The notes beneath the pieces are model-generated. The model did no database searches. It was given only the letters and a program-made list of their open reading frames with translations, and was not told the DNA's origin. A program made the position numbers and the translations under genes. From Acidobacteriota bacterium (GTDB lineage Bacteria; Acidobacteriota; JAAYUB01), in contig JAKQOW010000036.1 of assembly GCA_029565065.1 (NCBI GenBank), forward strand, positions 123,846 through 187,845: 64,000 bases of DNA. Direction: 5' to 3'. Below are positions 51,254 through 60,376 of the stretch, in pieces. Each line of letters starts with the position of its first letter. Positions within the stretch are counted from its first letter, which is position 1.

Positions 51254-53455
51254 ATGATGGAACAGATGGAACCAGCCGGGCCGGCCCGGCGCCGCAGATT
51301 CCCCGGACTGTTCTGGCTGGTGATCCTGTTCGAGTTCTTCGAGCGCGGGTCGTACTACGGGATGATGAGCGTCCTGTCGGTGTACTTCACCGACGTGCTG
51401 TTCTTTCCCAAGGAGAGCGTGGGCGTCATCAAGAGCGTCATCCAGCCGATCCTGTACTTTTTGCCCATCGTGAGCGGCGCGCTGGCCGACCGGTTCGGCT
51501 ACCGAAAGGCGCTGACCGTCGCCTTCGCCCTGCTGGGGACCGGCTACTTCCTGACCAGCCAGTTCACCACCTATACCTACGTGTTCCTGGCGCTGGTCGT
51601 GATGGCGCTCGGCGCGGGCACCTTCAAGCCCATCATCTCGGGCACCATCGCCCGGGTGACGGACAAGGAGACGTCCACCCTCGGCTTCGGGATCTACTAC
51701 TGGTCCATCAATCTGGGGGCGTTCCTGTTCCCGCTGGTCCTGGTGCCGTGGCTCAAGAACAGCTACGGCTGGCACTGGGTGATCATCGCCGCCGCCATCG
51801 GCACCGGGACCATGCTCATCCCCATGGCCCTCTTTTTCCGCGAACCGGCCCGGTCCACGGAGGGCTCGGCGGCGCGGGCCAGCCTGGTGCAAACGCTGGC
51901 CAACGCGTTCGAAATCGTTTTTTCGCCCGTCGTGATGGTTCATCGACTGGCCCGCCGCTCCCTGCCGGCGGCGATGGGAGTCGCCGTCGGCCTGCTGGCG
52001 TTTGGCGCGTGGGCGGTGTACGAGTACGCCACGCCGCCCGAAGCCGAGATCTATGTCGAAGCGGTGCCCCACACCCGCTGGGGCAAGACACTGCTGGTGG
52101 CGGTGCGGCGCGACCAGTCCAATCCGGTGGATTTCCGGCTGCAGGCGGCGGGCGCCAACCCCGCCCAAGCCGGCCGGCCGCTGTACCGCCTCGATGTGTT
52201 CAAGCCGTCAGACCAGCCGGCCTTCCTCGATGCCCTGGTGACGGAACTGCGGGTGCGGCTGGACTGGCAACGGCTGGACCGGGCGGCGCTGCTGCAAATC
52301 CTTCAGGAATCGGAGCAGCGGCCGGTGTTGCGGGTGAGCCGCCAGCCAGACGGCCCGTCGGGCGAGGCGGCCGCGGAGGCCGATCTGCGTCGCACCGGCC
52401 CCGGACGCTACCACCTGCAAGTGCGCGCCGGGCAACCGGACGATGCGGTATTGACGGCGGCGCTGAACCGCGTCGCAGCCGAGCCGCTGCTGGTGGGAGT
52501 GGAGCGGGGCGCCCTGCGCGAGGCGCTGGACGCGACCGCGCGCCGGCCGTTCTTCCTCCTGTTTCTGTTCCTGTTCTTCGCCACCGCATTGCTGGCGGTG
52601 ATTCTGCGGGAGCGGTTGCAGACCGGCGCGGCGACCACCGGCCGGTACATCCCGTGGCTGGTGGTGGCGGCGATGCTGGGCAGCATCTGGCTGCTGCCCG
52701 GCCTGACCCTGTTCGCCCGGATCCTGTGCTCCTGCGTCTACCTGACCATCCTGAGCGTGTTCCGGATGGATCTGGCCGACACGGCGCGCTTCCGCGACCA
52801 CTTCCGCTTCCTGCTGATGATCTTCATCTACTCCGGTTTCTGGGTCCTCTACTTCCAGATGTTCGATTCCGTGCTCTGGTACGTCAAGGCGTATGTGGAC
52901 GCTGCGCCGCTGGACAATCTCGTCAACTCGGCGCTGGCCGCGCTGGGTGTGGCGTGGCGCTGGCGCTTCGACGTGGAGCACGTCACCGTGATCAACGCCG
53001 GCACCATCATCGCGCTGCAGCTGGTGATCTCCAAACTGTTCGAGAAGCGGTCCGCCCTGCCCACCATGATCACCGGCATCGTGCTGGGCACCGCCGGATT
53101 CGCCATCCTGGCCATCTCGCCCCACATCTGGGTGTTCGTGCTGGGGAACATCGTTTTCTCGCTGGGCGAGATGACCGCCCACCCGAAGTTCTTCAGCTAT
53201 GTGGGCCAGATCGCCCCGCGGGCGCATGTGGCCATGTACATGGGCTACCTGTCGCTGTACGGCGTGATCGGGTCCAGCATCGCCGGGGTGCTCGGCGCCA
53301 ACCTCTATGTCCGGTTTGTCGACCGCCTGAACCAGCCGCGGCTGCTGTGGCTCATTTTCGCCGGGATCGGCGCCGCCACGGTCGCCGGGTTGCTGCTGTA
53401 TCACAAATTTCTGAATCCCCACCGGCAGGCGGCGGCCGATGACACGACCGCCTGA
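51254..53455 (+). CDS. POT/PTR2-family proton-dependent peptide transporter with large insertion
   Basis: 733 aa from the ATG at 51254 with GGGAGG upstream. The ExxER motif of POT transporters is present as LFEFFERGSYYGM near residue 30, with GALADRFGYRKAL after helix 2 and GTFKPIISGTIA in helix 4. Twelve or more transmembrane helices are predicted. Between the helix ending YEYATPP (about 260) and PFFLLFLFLFFATALLAV (about 431) lies a soluble insertion of about 170 residues that typical bacterial POT proteins (about 500 aa) lack. It imports di- and tripeptides with protons. It precedes the methionine-synthesis pair by 41 bp. Confidence 0.88.
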   Translation: MMEQMEPAGPARRRRFPGLFWLVILFEFFERGSYYGMMSVLSVYFTDVLFFPKESVGVIKSVIQPILYFLPIVSGALADRFGYRKALTVAFALLGTGYFLTSQFTTYTYVFLALVVMALGAGTFKPIISGTIARVTDKETSTLGFGIYYWSINLGAFLFPLVLVPWLKNSYGWHWVIIAAAIGTGTMLIPMALFFREPARSTEGSAARASLVQTLANAFEIVFSPVVMVHRLARRSLPAAMGVAVGLLAFGAWAVYEYATPPEAEIYVEAVPHTRWGKTLLVAVRRDQSNPVDFRLQAAGANPAQAGRPLYRLDVFKPSDQPAFLDALVTELRVRLDWQRLDRAALLQILQESEQRPVLRVSRQPDGPSGEAAAEADLRRTGPGRYHLQVRAGQPDDAVLTAALNRVAAEPLLVGVERGALREALDATARRPFFLLFLFLFFATALLAVILRERLQTGAATTGRYIPWLVVAAMLGSIWLLPGLTLFARILCSCVYLTILSVFRMDLADTARFRDHFRFLLMIFIYSGFWVLYFQMFDSVLWYVKAYVDAAPLDNLVNSALAALGVAWRWRFDVEHVTVINAGTIIALQLVISKLFEKRSALPTMITGIVLGTAGFAILAISPHIWVFVLGNIVFSLGEMTAHPKFFSYVGQIAPRAHVAMYMGYLSLYGVIGSSIAGVLGANLYVRFVDRLNQPRLLWLIFAGIGAATVAGLLLYHKFLNPHRQAAADDTTA

Positions 53456-53496
53456 GCCGCGCCCCGGCGCCGGAGCCGTTTGCAAGGAGTCCGCCG

Positions 53497-55374
53497 ATGC
53501 CCGCTGACAATATCCTCCGCTTCCTCCAGAAGGAGCACCTCGCCTTCTTGGACGGCGCGATGGGCACGTACCTTTTTCAGCAGGGCACACCCATGGATAC
53601 CTGCATCGAGTTGCTCAACTTGAGCCAGCCGGCTCAGGTGCTGGGCGTGCACCGCGCCTACGTCGCCGCCGGGGCCGAGGTGCTCATGACCAACACGTTC
53701 GGCGCCGGCGCCGTTCGGCTGCAGCGCTTCGGCCTGGCGGACCGTCTCGAGGAGATCAACGCCGCGGGAGTCCGCCTGGCCCGGGAAGCCGCCGGGCGCC
53801 AGGGGTATGTCGCCGGCTCCGTGGGGCCGCTGGGCGCGCTCATCGAGCCCCTGGGCAAACTGGGTGTCGACGAAGTGGAAGCGTTCTATCAGCGACAAGT
53901 CCGCTGCCTGGTCGAGGCGGGCGTCGATCTGCTGATCCTGGAAACCATGAGCCAGCCGGCGGAGGCGGCGGCGGCGGTGCGGACGGTTCGGCTGCTCACC
54001 GACCTGCCCTTGCTGGTGTCGTTCGCCGTGGGTGACAATGGCCTGACCCGGTACCAGGCGCCGCTGGAGCGCTGTCTCGCCGAGCTGCCGCTGGACCAGG
54101 TGGACGGCGTGGGCCTGAACTGCATCGCCGGGCCGTACGCCATGCTCAGCCTGGTGGAGCGCGCCCGCACCCTGGTGGACCGTCCCTTCCTGGTGATGCC
54201 CAACGCAGGGCGGCCCCGGCAGCTCGACGGCCGGACCTTCTATGTCTCGACGCCCGACGACTTCCGACGCGCGGCGCCCCGCTTTCTCGACCTGGGGGTG
54301 ACCCTCCTGGGCGGCTGCTGCGGCACCACGCCCGATCACATCCGGGCGATGTGCGAGAGCGTGCGGGCCGAGCGTGCCCGACGCAAGTGGACGCAGGTGG
54401 TGCGGAGCCGCAGCGATGCCGGTCCCGCCGGGACCGCGGCCGAACCGCCCCTGGCGCCGCAGAAGGCGGAGGGCCGGGCGCCGTCGCGCTTGTCCCAGCG
54501 TCTGGCCGCCGGCCGGCGGATCAGCCTGGCTGAACTGGTGCCGGGGAAGGGCGCCGGCAGCGAAAAGGCGCAGGCGCGGGCCCATGCGCTGCAGGAGATG
54601 GGCGTCGACGCCATCAACATACCCGACGGCCCCCGGGCGACGGCCCGCATGTCGCCGCTGGCCCTGTCGGTGTTGATCCAGCAGCAGGTGGGCGTCGAAG
54701 CGATCCTGCATTACGCCTGCCGCGACCGGAACATCCTGGGCATCCAGGCTGACCTGCTGGGCGCCTGGGCGCTGGGCATCCGCAACCTGCTGCTGATCAC
54801 CGGCGACCCGCCGGTGGTGGGCGACCTGCCGCGCGCCACCGGCGTCTTCGACCTGGACGCGATCGGCCTGGTCAATCTGGTGCACAGCCTCAACGGGGGC
54901 CGGGACGTGGGCGGCAACGCCCTGGACGAGGCCACCGATTTTTTCATCGGCGTGGGGGCCAATCCGTTCGCCGACCCGCTGGACCGGGAGCTGGCGCGCC
55001 TGCGCTGGAAGGTCCTGGCCGGTGCCGATTTCATCATCACCCAGCCGGTGTTCGACGTGGAGCCATTCCTGACATTCGTGGAGCGCGCGGCCGAATTCGG
55101 GCTGCCGGTGCTGGCCGGCGTCTGGCCGCTGGTCTCGCTGCGCAACGCGGAGTTCATCAGCTCGGAAATCCCGGGGATACACGTGCCGCGGCGGATCCTG
55201 GAGGAACTGGGCCGGTATTCGGATCCAGCCGACCAGCAGAAGGCCGGCCTGGCCATGACCGCGGACATCGTGCGCCGGTTGATGGCCGTCGCGGAGGTGC
55301 GCGGCGTCCAGTTCTCCATCCCGCTCGGCCGGTACCAGGTCCTCGGCGACCTGGTCGCGGAGGTCCGGCGATGA
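53497..55374 (+). CDS. Bifunctional homocysteine S-methyltransferase / methylenetetrahydrofolate reductase
   Basis: 625 aa. The N-terminal homocysteine-binding domain (about 1-300) starts LAFLDGAMGTYLFQQG and has the three zinc Cys in VGLNC and GGCCGTTPDHI. A linker of about 50 residues leads to a MetF-type TIM barrel (about 340-620) with NIPDGPRATARMSPLALSV, LLITGDPPVVGD and FIITQPVFDVEPF, where FAD and folate bind. Such fusions (YitJ-like) make 5-methyl-THF and can methylate homocysteine. AAGGAG precedes the ATG. The stop overlaps the metH start as ATGA, coupling the methyl supply to MetH. Confidence 0.94.
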   Translation: MPADNILRFLQKEHLAFLDGAMGTYLFQQGTPMDTCIELLNLSQPAQVLGVHRAYVAAGAEVLMTNTFGAGAVRLQRFGLADRLEEINAAGVRLAREAAGRQGYVAGSVGPLGALIEPLGKLGVDEVEAFYQRQVRCLVEAGVDLLILETMSQPAEAAAAVRTVRLLTDLPLLVSFAVGDNGLTRYQAPLERCLAELPLDQVDGVGLNCIAGPYAMLSLVERARTLVDRPFLVMPNAGRPRQLDGRTFYVSTPDDFRRAAPRFLDLGVTLLGGCCGTTPDHIRAMCESVRAERARRKWTQVVRSRSDAGPAGTAAEPPLAPQKAEGRAPSRLSQRLAAGRRISLAELVPGKGAGSEKAQARAHALQEMGVDAINIPDGPRATARMSPLALSVLIQQQVGVEAILHYACRDRNILGIQADLLGAWALGIRNLLLITGDPPVVGDLPRATGVFDLDAIGLVNLVHSLNGGRDVGGNALDEATDFFIGVGANPFADPLDRELARLRWKVLAGADFIITQPVFDVEPFLTFVERAAEFGLPVLAGVWPLVSLRNAEFISSEIPGIHVPRRILEELGRYSDPADQQKAGLAMTADIVRRLMAVAEVRGVQFSIPLGRYQVLGDLVAEVRR

Positions 55375-58300
55375 GACGCCCGTGCACCGAGCTGCTCACC
55401 ACCCTGCGGGCCGAGGGGCTCCTCTTCGACGGGGCCATGGGCACCCTGTTGGACGCCCGCCGCGGGCAGCTGCCCGCCTTCGACTGTCCGGAGCGGCTGG
55501 TGCTGGAGGCGCCTGAAGCGATCCGAAAGATCCACAGCGACTATCTGGCGGCGGGCGCCGACGTCGTCACCACATGCACCTTCGGCGGCACCGCCCACAA
55601 GCTCGGGCTGCACGGCCTGGAGCCGCAGGTCCGGGCCGTCAACCTGGCGGCGGCCAAGCTGGCGGGCGAGGCCGCGGCGGCCTTCCCGGGCGCGCTGGTG
55701 GCGGGATCCATGGGGCCGACGGGGCTGCTCTCCATCGAGCGGCGCACCGACTTCCAGGATTTCTACCGGAATTTCCACGTCCAGGCGGAGGCGCTGCTGG
55801 CGGGCGGCGTGGATCTCCTGCTGCTGGAGACCTGCAACGACATGATGGAGACACGGGCCGGGATCCTGGCCTGCCGGGACGCCATGGTCCAGACCGGGTG
55901 CGACGCCCTGCTCGTGGTCAGCTTTTCCACCGACGCGCTGGGAAACCTCCTCCTGGGGACGCAGCTGGCGGCCGCGGCCTTGGTGGCCGACCATCTCGGC
56001 GTGGACGTGATCGGCCTGAACTGCTCCATGGGACCGGACGAGATGTACCGTCTGGCCGGCGAGCTGCGCCGGCTGGTGGCGGCGCCGCTGTTGGCGATGC
56101 CCAACCGGGGGCTGCCGCGCAACGTCGGCGGACGGCCGGTGTTCGATCTGCCGGCGGCGGATTTTGCCCGCAAAACCGCCGCATTCCGGGGGCTGGGATT
56201 CCGCTCGCTGGGCGGCTGCTGCGGCACGGACCCCGACTGCATCCGCGCCCTCCGCGCGGAGATGGCCGCCACGCCGCTGGTGCCGGAAGCGCCGCGGGAG
56301 CGGGTGCCGGCGCTCACCGGCCTGTTCGAGGCGATGGTGCTGGCCACCACGCCGCGCCCCATCCTGGTGGGCGAGCGGCTCAACTACCACGGCAGCCGGA
56401 AGTTCCGGAACGCCGTGGACGCCAACGACATGGAAACGGTCGTGCAACTGGCCCGCATGCAGGTGGAGCGCGGTGCGCGGGTGCTGGACCTGAACCTGGC
56501 CACTCGCGACGTCCAGCGGCAGATGGAGCTGGTCCGGCAGGTCATCCCGCAGGTGAGCCTCAACGCCCCGCGGCCGCTGATGGTGGACAGCACCGACCTC
56601 GACGCCATGCGCGAGGCGTGCCGGCGGCTGCAGGGGCGGGGCGTACTCAATTCGTGCAATCTCGAAGACATCGACAAGTGCCGCGAGATCCTGGCCCTGG
56701 CCCGCCGTCACGGCATGATGGTGGTCTGCCTGCCCCTGGCGGGCGAGGGCTTGCCCCGCCAGCCGGAGGAACGACTGCGGAACGCCCGGCGGTTGTGCGA
56801 ACTGGCGGCGGCGGCGGGGCTGGACCGCCAGGAACTGATCCTCGATCCGCTGATCCTGACGCTGGGGACCGGACAGCCCGAGGACCGCGACAACGGGCGA
56901 CAGGCCCTGGAGACCCTGCGGCTGTTCAAGGCGGAGCTGCCCGGCTGCTTCACCGTGATGGGCGTCAGCAACGTGTCGTACGGCTTGCCGGCGGCGTTTC
57001 GGCCGGTGCTGAACAACGTCCTGCTGCACCATGCGGGCGCGCTCGGACTGGACTTCGCCATCTTCAATCCCATGGAGCTGCTGCACCGCACCGAGATCCC
57101 CGCCGACCGGTGGGACCTGGCCGAGGACCTGCTGTTGAACCGGCGGCCGGACGCCCTGCACCGGGTCCTGGAGATCGGCCACGAGCCGCTGCTCACCGAG
57201 AGTGTGCCGGAAGCCGGCGGGGACGCGCTGACCCTGCCGGAACAGCTGCGCCGTCAGATCGTCCGGCGGGACCGGCACGACTTCTTGCCGCGGCTGGAAG
57301 AAGCCGCGCGCCAGACGGCGCCCCAGAGGCTCATCGAAACAGTCTTCCTGCCGGCCATGGCGGAAGTGGGCCGGTTGATGGAATCGCGGGGCCTGCCGCT
57401 GCCGTACGTACTGGAGTCGGCGGCCATCACGCAGGAAGGGCTGCAACACCTGAAGCGGCATTTCCCCTTCCAGAACGCGGCGGGACGTGGGCGGGTCGTT
57501 CTGGCCACGGTGAAGGGCGACGTGCACGATATCGGCAAGAACCTCGTGCGCATGCTCATGGCGCATAACGGATTCGACGTGACCGACCTGGGCGCCGACG
57601 TGGCCGCTGAGCGCATCCTTGCCGCCGTCCGGGAGGGGGCGGCCGACATGGTGGGGTTGTCCGCCCTGCTGGTCTCCACGTCGCGGGAGATGCGGCGGGT
57701 GGTGGAGCTGCTGCACCGGGACGGCCTGGAGGTGCCGGTGCTCGTGGGGGGCGCCGCCGTGAGCGATGCGTACGCCCGGGAGCTGGGCCGGCTGGACGGG
57801 GAAGCGTATCCTGGCGGTGTGTTCTACGGCCGGGACGCGTTTCACGGACTGCGTCTGGCCGAGGAGCTGGCCGATCCGGCGCGGCGCCGCGATCGCCAGC
57901 GACGGTTCACGGAAGAGTGCCGGTCAGCCGCAGCCGTTGAAGCGCCCGCCGCGACGGCGCCCGTCGAGGCCGCGCCGGTTCCGGCCACGCCGCGTCTCGA
58001 TCCCGCCGTGCGCGTGTTCTGCGTGGACGTCGCGCGGATGATCCGCGACTTCAACTTTGAAAAGCAATGCGGCCGCAAGCTCATGGCCGGAGCCCGAATG
58101 GAGAAGGGATTCTACGAGAGCCTCCTGCGGACGGGTGAAAAGCTGCTGCGGGAACTCGGCCACTCCGCGCTGGTTGCGCCCATGGCCGCTCTCGGCCTTT
58201 TCGAGCTGGCGCAGGCCGGCGACGGCGAGTTGGCGATCGTCCACAGTGGCCGCCGGTTGCCGCTGAGCCTGGCGCCGGCCTGCTGGGCCCGCCTGATCCG

Positions 58301-58700
58301 GTGCGGTGGCAAACCGATGCTGCCGCTGCTCGTGGTGACACTCGGCGGGACGGTCAGCGAAACCGTGCGCCAGCACTTCGACGGCGGCGATTATCTGCAG
58401 GGCTACATCCTGTCCACGATCGCCGCCGAGCTGGCCGACGAGCTGGCGGAAGTGGCCACGGTCGCCGTGCTGGCCGAACTCGGCCTGCCGCGGGCGGGCG
58501 TGGTGCGGTACAGCCCCGGCTATCCGATCTGGCCGGCTCTGCAGGACCAGCGCACCCTGTTCGACCTGCTGGGTGCGGAGACCCACCTCGGGGTGACTCT
58601 CAGCGAGGCGTTCCAGATGATCCCCGAATATTCGGTGTCGGCCGGGTTGTTCCGCCGCGACCGGGAGTCGGACGGGATGTCCACCGGCAAGACCGGGTAA
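55371..58700 (+). CDS. metH: Cobalamin-dependent methionine synthase
   Basis: 1109 aa, four modules. The homocysteine domain (about 1-305: LLFDGAMGTLLDARRG, IGLNC, GGCCGTDPDCI) is followed by the methyl-THF domain (about 320-600: ILVGERLNYHGSRKFRNAV). The B12 cap and binding domain (about 630-850) has TVKGDVHDIGKN, whose His is the lower cobalt ligand, and LSALLVSTSREM. The AdoMet reactivation domain ends with VVRYSPGYPIWPALQDQ and MIPEYSVSAGLF. An Ala/Pro linker at about 860-885 separates the last module. It makes methionine and tetrahydrofolate. Translation is coupled to the upstream fusion gene. No cobalamin riboswitch is visible upstream. Confidence 0.96.
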   Translation: MRRPCTELLTTLRAEGLLFDGAMGTLLDARRGQLPAFDCPERLVLEAPEAIRKIHSDYLAAGADVVTTCTFGGTAHKLGLHGLEPQVRAVNLAAAKLAGEAAAAFPGALVAGSMGPTGLLSIERRTDFQDFYRNFHVQAEALLAGGVDLLLLETCNDMMETRAGILACRDAMVQTGCDALLVVSFSTDALGNLLLGTQLAAAALVADHLGVDVIGLNCSMGPDEMYRLAGELRRLVAAPLLAMPNRGLPRNVGGRPVFDLPAADFARKTAAFRGLGFRSLGGCCGTDPDCIRALRAEMAATPLVPEAPRERVPALTGLFEAMVLATTPRPILVGERLNYHGSRKFRNAVDANDMETVVQLARMQVERGARVLDLNLATRDVQRQMELVRQVIPQVSLNAPRPLMVDSTDLDAMREACRRLQGRGVLNSCNLEDIDKCREILALARRHGMMVVCLPLAGEGLPRQPEERLRNARRLCELAAAAGLDRQELILDPLILTLGTGQPEDRDNGRQALETLRLFKAELPGCFTVMGVSNVSYGLPAAFRPVLNNVLLHHAGALGLDFAIFNPMELLHRTEIPADRWDLAEDLLLNRRPDALHRVLEIGHEPLLTESVPEAGGDALTLPEQLRRQIVRRDRHDFLPRLEEAARQTAPQRLIETVFLPAMAEVGRLMESRGLPLPYVLESAAITQEGLQHLKRHFPFQNAAGRGRVVLATVKGDVHDIGKNLVRMLMAHNGFDVTDLGADVAAERILAAVREGAADMVGLSALLVSTSREMRRVVELLHRDGLEVPVLVGGAAVSDAYARELGRLDGEAYPGGVFYGRDAFHGLRLAEELADPARRRDRQRRFTEECRSAAAVEAPAATAPVEAAPVPATPRLDPAVRVFCVDVARMIRDFNFEKQCGRKLMAGARMEKGFYESLLRTGEKLLRELGHSALVAPMAALGLFELAQAGDGELAIVHSGRRLPLSLAPACWARLIRCGGKPMLPLLVVTLGGTVSETVRQHFDGGDYLQGYILSTIAAELADELAEVATVAVLAELGLPRAGVVRYSPGYPIWPALQDQRTLFDLLGAETHLGVTLSEAFQMIPEYSVSAGLFRRDRESDGMSTGKTG

Positions 58701-58722
58701 TGATCCGCGTATTGGAGGCATT

Positions 58723-59376
58723 ATGTGCCTGCGTCACCTGATCGGCTGGGCGCTTGCCGCCGCTTTGACGATCGCCGTGCCGGCCGAAGATAAGCAGCCA
58801 TTTCCAGCGCCGGCTCCGCAGGCATGCCCCGCGTGGCTGGAGTCGCAGGGAGTGACGATCGGCGCCATCCCCTATGCGGGCGAAAACCGGATCCGCGAGC
58901 TGTTCGATTCCAAAGAGCTTTTTCAGCTCGGCATCGTCCCGGTGCTGGTGGCGGCCCACAACGGCGCCGACCACCCGGTGGTCATCGCGGCGTCCGGCTT
59001 CGCGGTGTTGGACCGGCAGGGCCAGATGATCCGGGCGCTGCCGTGGGAGAGCGTCGCCATGGCCCTGCTTCAGCCGGACGGACAGGTGGGATCGGCACCC
59101 AGCACCGGCATTCCCCCCGTGGACATCATCCGGATGGCCGGCAAGGGCAAGAAGGCGAAACTGATTCAGGCCATGAAGAACAAGGCGTTCGGCGCGCCGA
59201 CCATCGCACCCGGCGAGACGGTCCACGGGCTGGTATTCTTCAAGCTGGGAACCGGTCTGGGCATCTTCGACGGGGCCAACCTGTACATCGCCGAGATCTA
59301 CAACGCCGATACCCGCGAGGAGATGATCTATTTTGAGTTTCCGTTGAAACTGCCGCCGGAGCCGCCCCAAAAGTGA
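58723..59376 (+). CDS. Exported protein of unknown function
   Basis: 217 aa; TTGGAGG precedes the ATG. The N-terminus is a signal peptide (LIGWALAAALTIAVPAED). The mature part is mixed alpha/beta with a likely Ig-like core (VVIAASGFAVLDRQGQMIRALP, PTIAPGETVHGLVFFKLG, REEMIYFEFPLKLP), a pattern seen in periplasmic beta-sandwich proteins. It has no Cys beyond the first 35 residues and no lipobox. I recognise no family. It lies 22 bp after metH and 16 bp before the ATP-grasp gene, so it belongs to the same operon. Confidence 0.7.
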   Translation: MCLRHLIGWALAAALTIAVPAEDKQPFPAPAPQACPAWLESQGVTIGAIPYAGENRIRELFDSKELFQLGIVPVLVAAHNGADHPVVIAASGFAVLDRQGQMIRALPWESVAMALLQPDGQVGSAPSTGIPPVDIIRMAGKGKKAKLIQAMKNKAFGAPTIAPGETVHGLVFFKLGTGLGIFDGANLYIAEIYNADTREEMIYFEFPLKLPPEPPQK

Positions 59377-59392
59377 CCGTAGAGGAGGCATC

Positions 59393-60310
59393 ATGCGACT
59401 GGCCATTCTGAGCACGACCTTGAGCGAGGAGGCATTCCTCCCGTGCATGGTGGCATTCAGCCGACGGGCCGATGCGCGGGGACACGCGTGCACCCTGGTG
59501 CGGCACGGGGAACTGGGACTCGGAGTGGGCGGCCGCCTCGGCCGGTTGCTCTGGGGACCGGGCGCACGGGAGCTGTTGGAGGCCGAGTTGGTCATCCCGC
59601 GTCTCAACCTGCGCACCCTGACCCGGGGCGATTGCTATATCCTGGAGCTGCTCGAAGCGGAGGGGGTGGATTTTCTGAATCCCACCGCCGCCATCCAGGC
59701 GGCCCGAAGCAAGATCACCGCGCTGCAGCTTCTGGAAACCGCCGGCTTGCCGGTCCCGGCCACCCTGGTGGCGCGCACGTGGGACGGCCTGGCCGAGGCT
59801 TTCCGGCTGCTCGGCGGCGGGCCGTGTATCGTCAAGCCCAACATGGGTTCCCAGGGGCGCGACGTGGCGCTGGTGCGGGGGGCGGATGAGCTGGAGGCGG
59901 TGTTCCGGTCGCGCTGGGCGACGGACCGGCACGAAATCCTTCTGGTTCAGGAATACATCACCCCCGCGGCGGGCCCGGCCTGGGATACGCGGGTGGTGGT
60001 CCTGCTTGGGCAGGTGGTCGGCGCCATGCGGCGCGATGCCGTGGGGGGGGATTTCCGGACCAATTACTCTCTGGGCGCGACTGTTACAGCGGTGGAGCCC
60101 TCCGCCGGTGTCGTGGAACTGGCCCGGGGCGCCGCCGCTGCCCTGGAGCTGGATCTGGCCGGTGTGGATATCATCATTGGGCCCGACGGCCCGCGGGTGC
60201 TGGAAGTCAACGCCAATCCCGGTTGGGAAGGGATCTCCGCGGCCATGGCTGCCGCCGGCGGGGACTTTCACACGCGATTTCTAGAAATCCTCGAGATGCT
60301 CCGGCCGTGA
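59393..60310 (+). CDS. RimK-like ATP-grasp ligase
   Basis: 305 aa; GAGGAGG precedes the ATG. The RimK layout is visible: a pre-ATP-grasp segment (VIPRLNLRTLTRGDCYILELLEAEGVDFLNP), the ATP-binding CIVKPNMGSQGRDVALV, VQEYITPA, the RVVVLLGQVVGAMRR metal/ATP region, FRTNYSLGATV and the terminal VLEVNANPGWEGI. The family adds amino acids to protein or peptide C-termini (glutamate for RimK, LysX in lysine synthesis). No LysW-type carrier is seen next to it, so the acceptor is unknown. It is last in the metH operon and converges on the metzincin gene. Confidence 0.9.
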   Translation: MRLAILSTTLSEEAFLPCMVAFSRRADARGHACTLVRHGELGLGVGGRLGRLLWGPGARELLEAELVIPRLNLRTLTRGDCYILELLEAEGVDFLNPTAAIQAARSKITALQLLETAGLPVPATLVARTWDGLAEAFRLLGGGPCIVKPNMGSQGRDVALVRGADELEAVFRSRWATDRHEILLVQEYITPAAGPAWDTRVVVLLGQVVGAMRRDAVGGDFRTNYSLGATVTAVEPSAGVVELARGAAAALELDLAGVDIIIGPDGPRVLEVNANPGWEGISAAMAAAGGDFHTRFLEILEMLRP

Positions 60311-60376
60311 TCCGTCGCACGGCGGATCAACCCATCGAGCGCCGCCATCGGCTGCGAAAGCGGCCGGCGCCGGCTG

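Noticed and set aside
53456-53496. Cobalamin or SAM riboswitch before the methionine genes
   Set aside because: Only 41 bp separate the transporter stop from the start codon, too short for either riboswitch class.
54711-57845. 1044-codon minus-strand open frame opposite metH and the fusion gene
   Set aside because: The plus strand has complete MetH modules with zinc and B12 motifs. The antisense frame only reflects GC bias.
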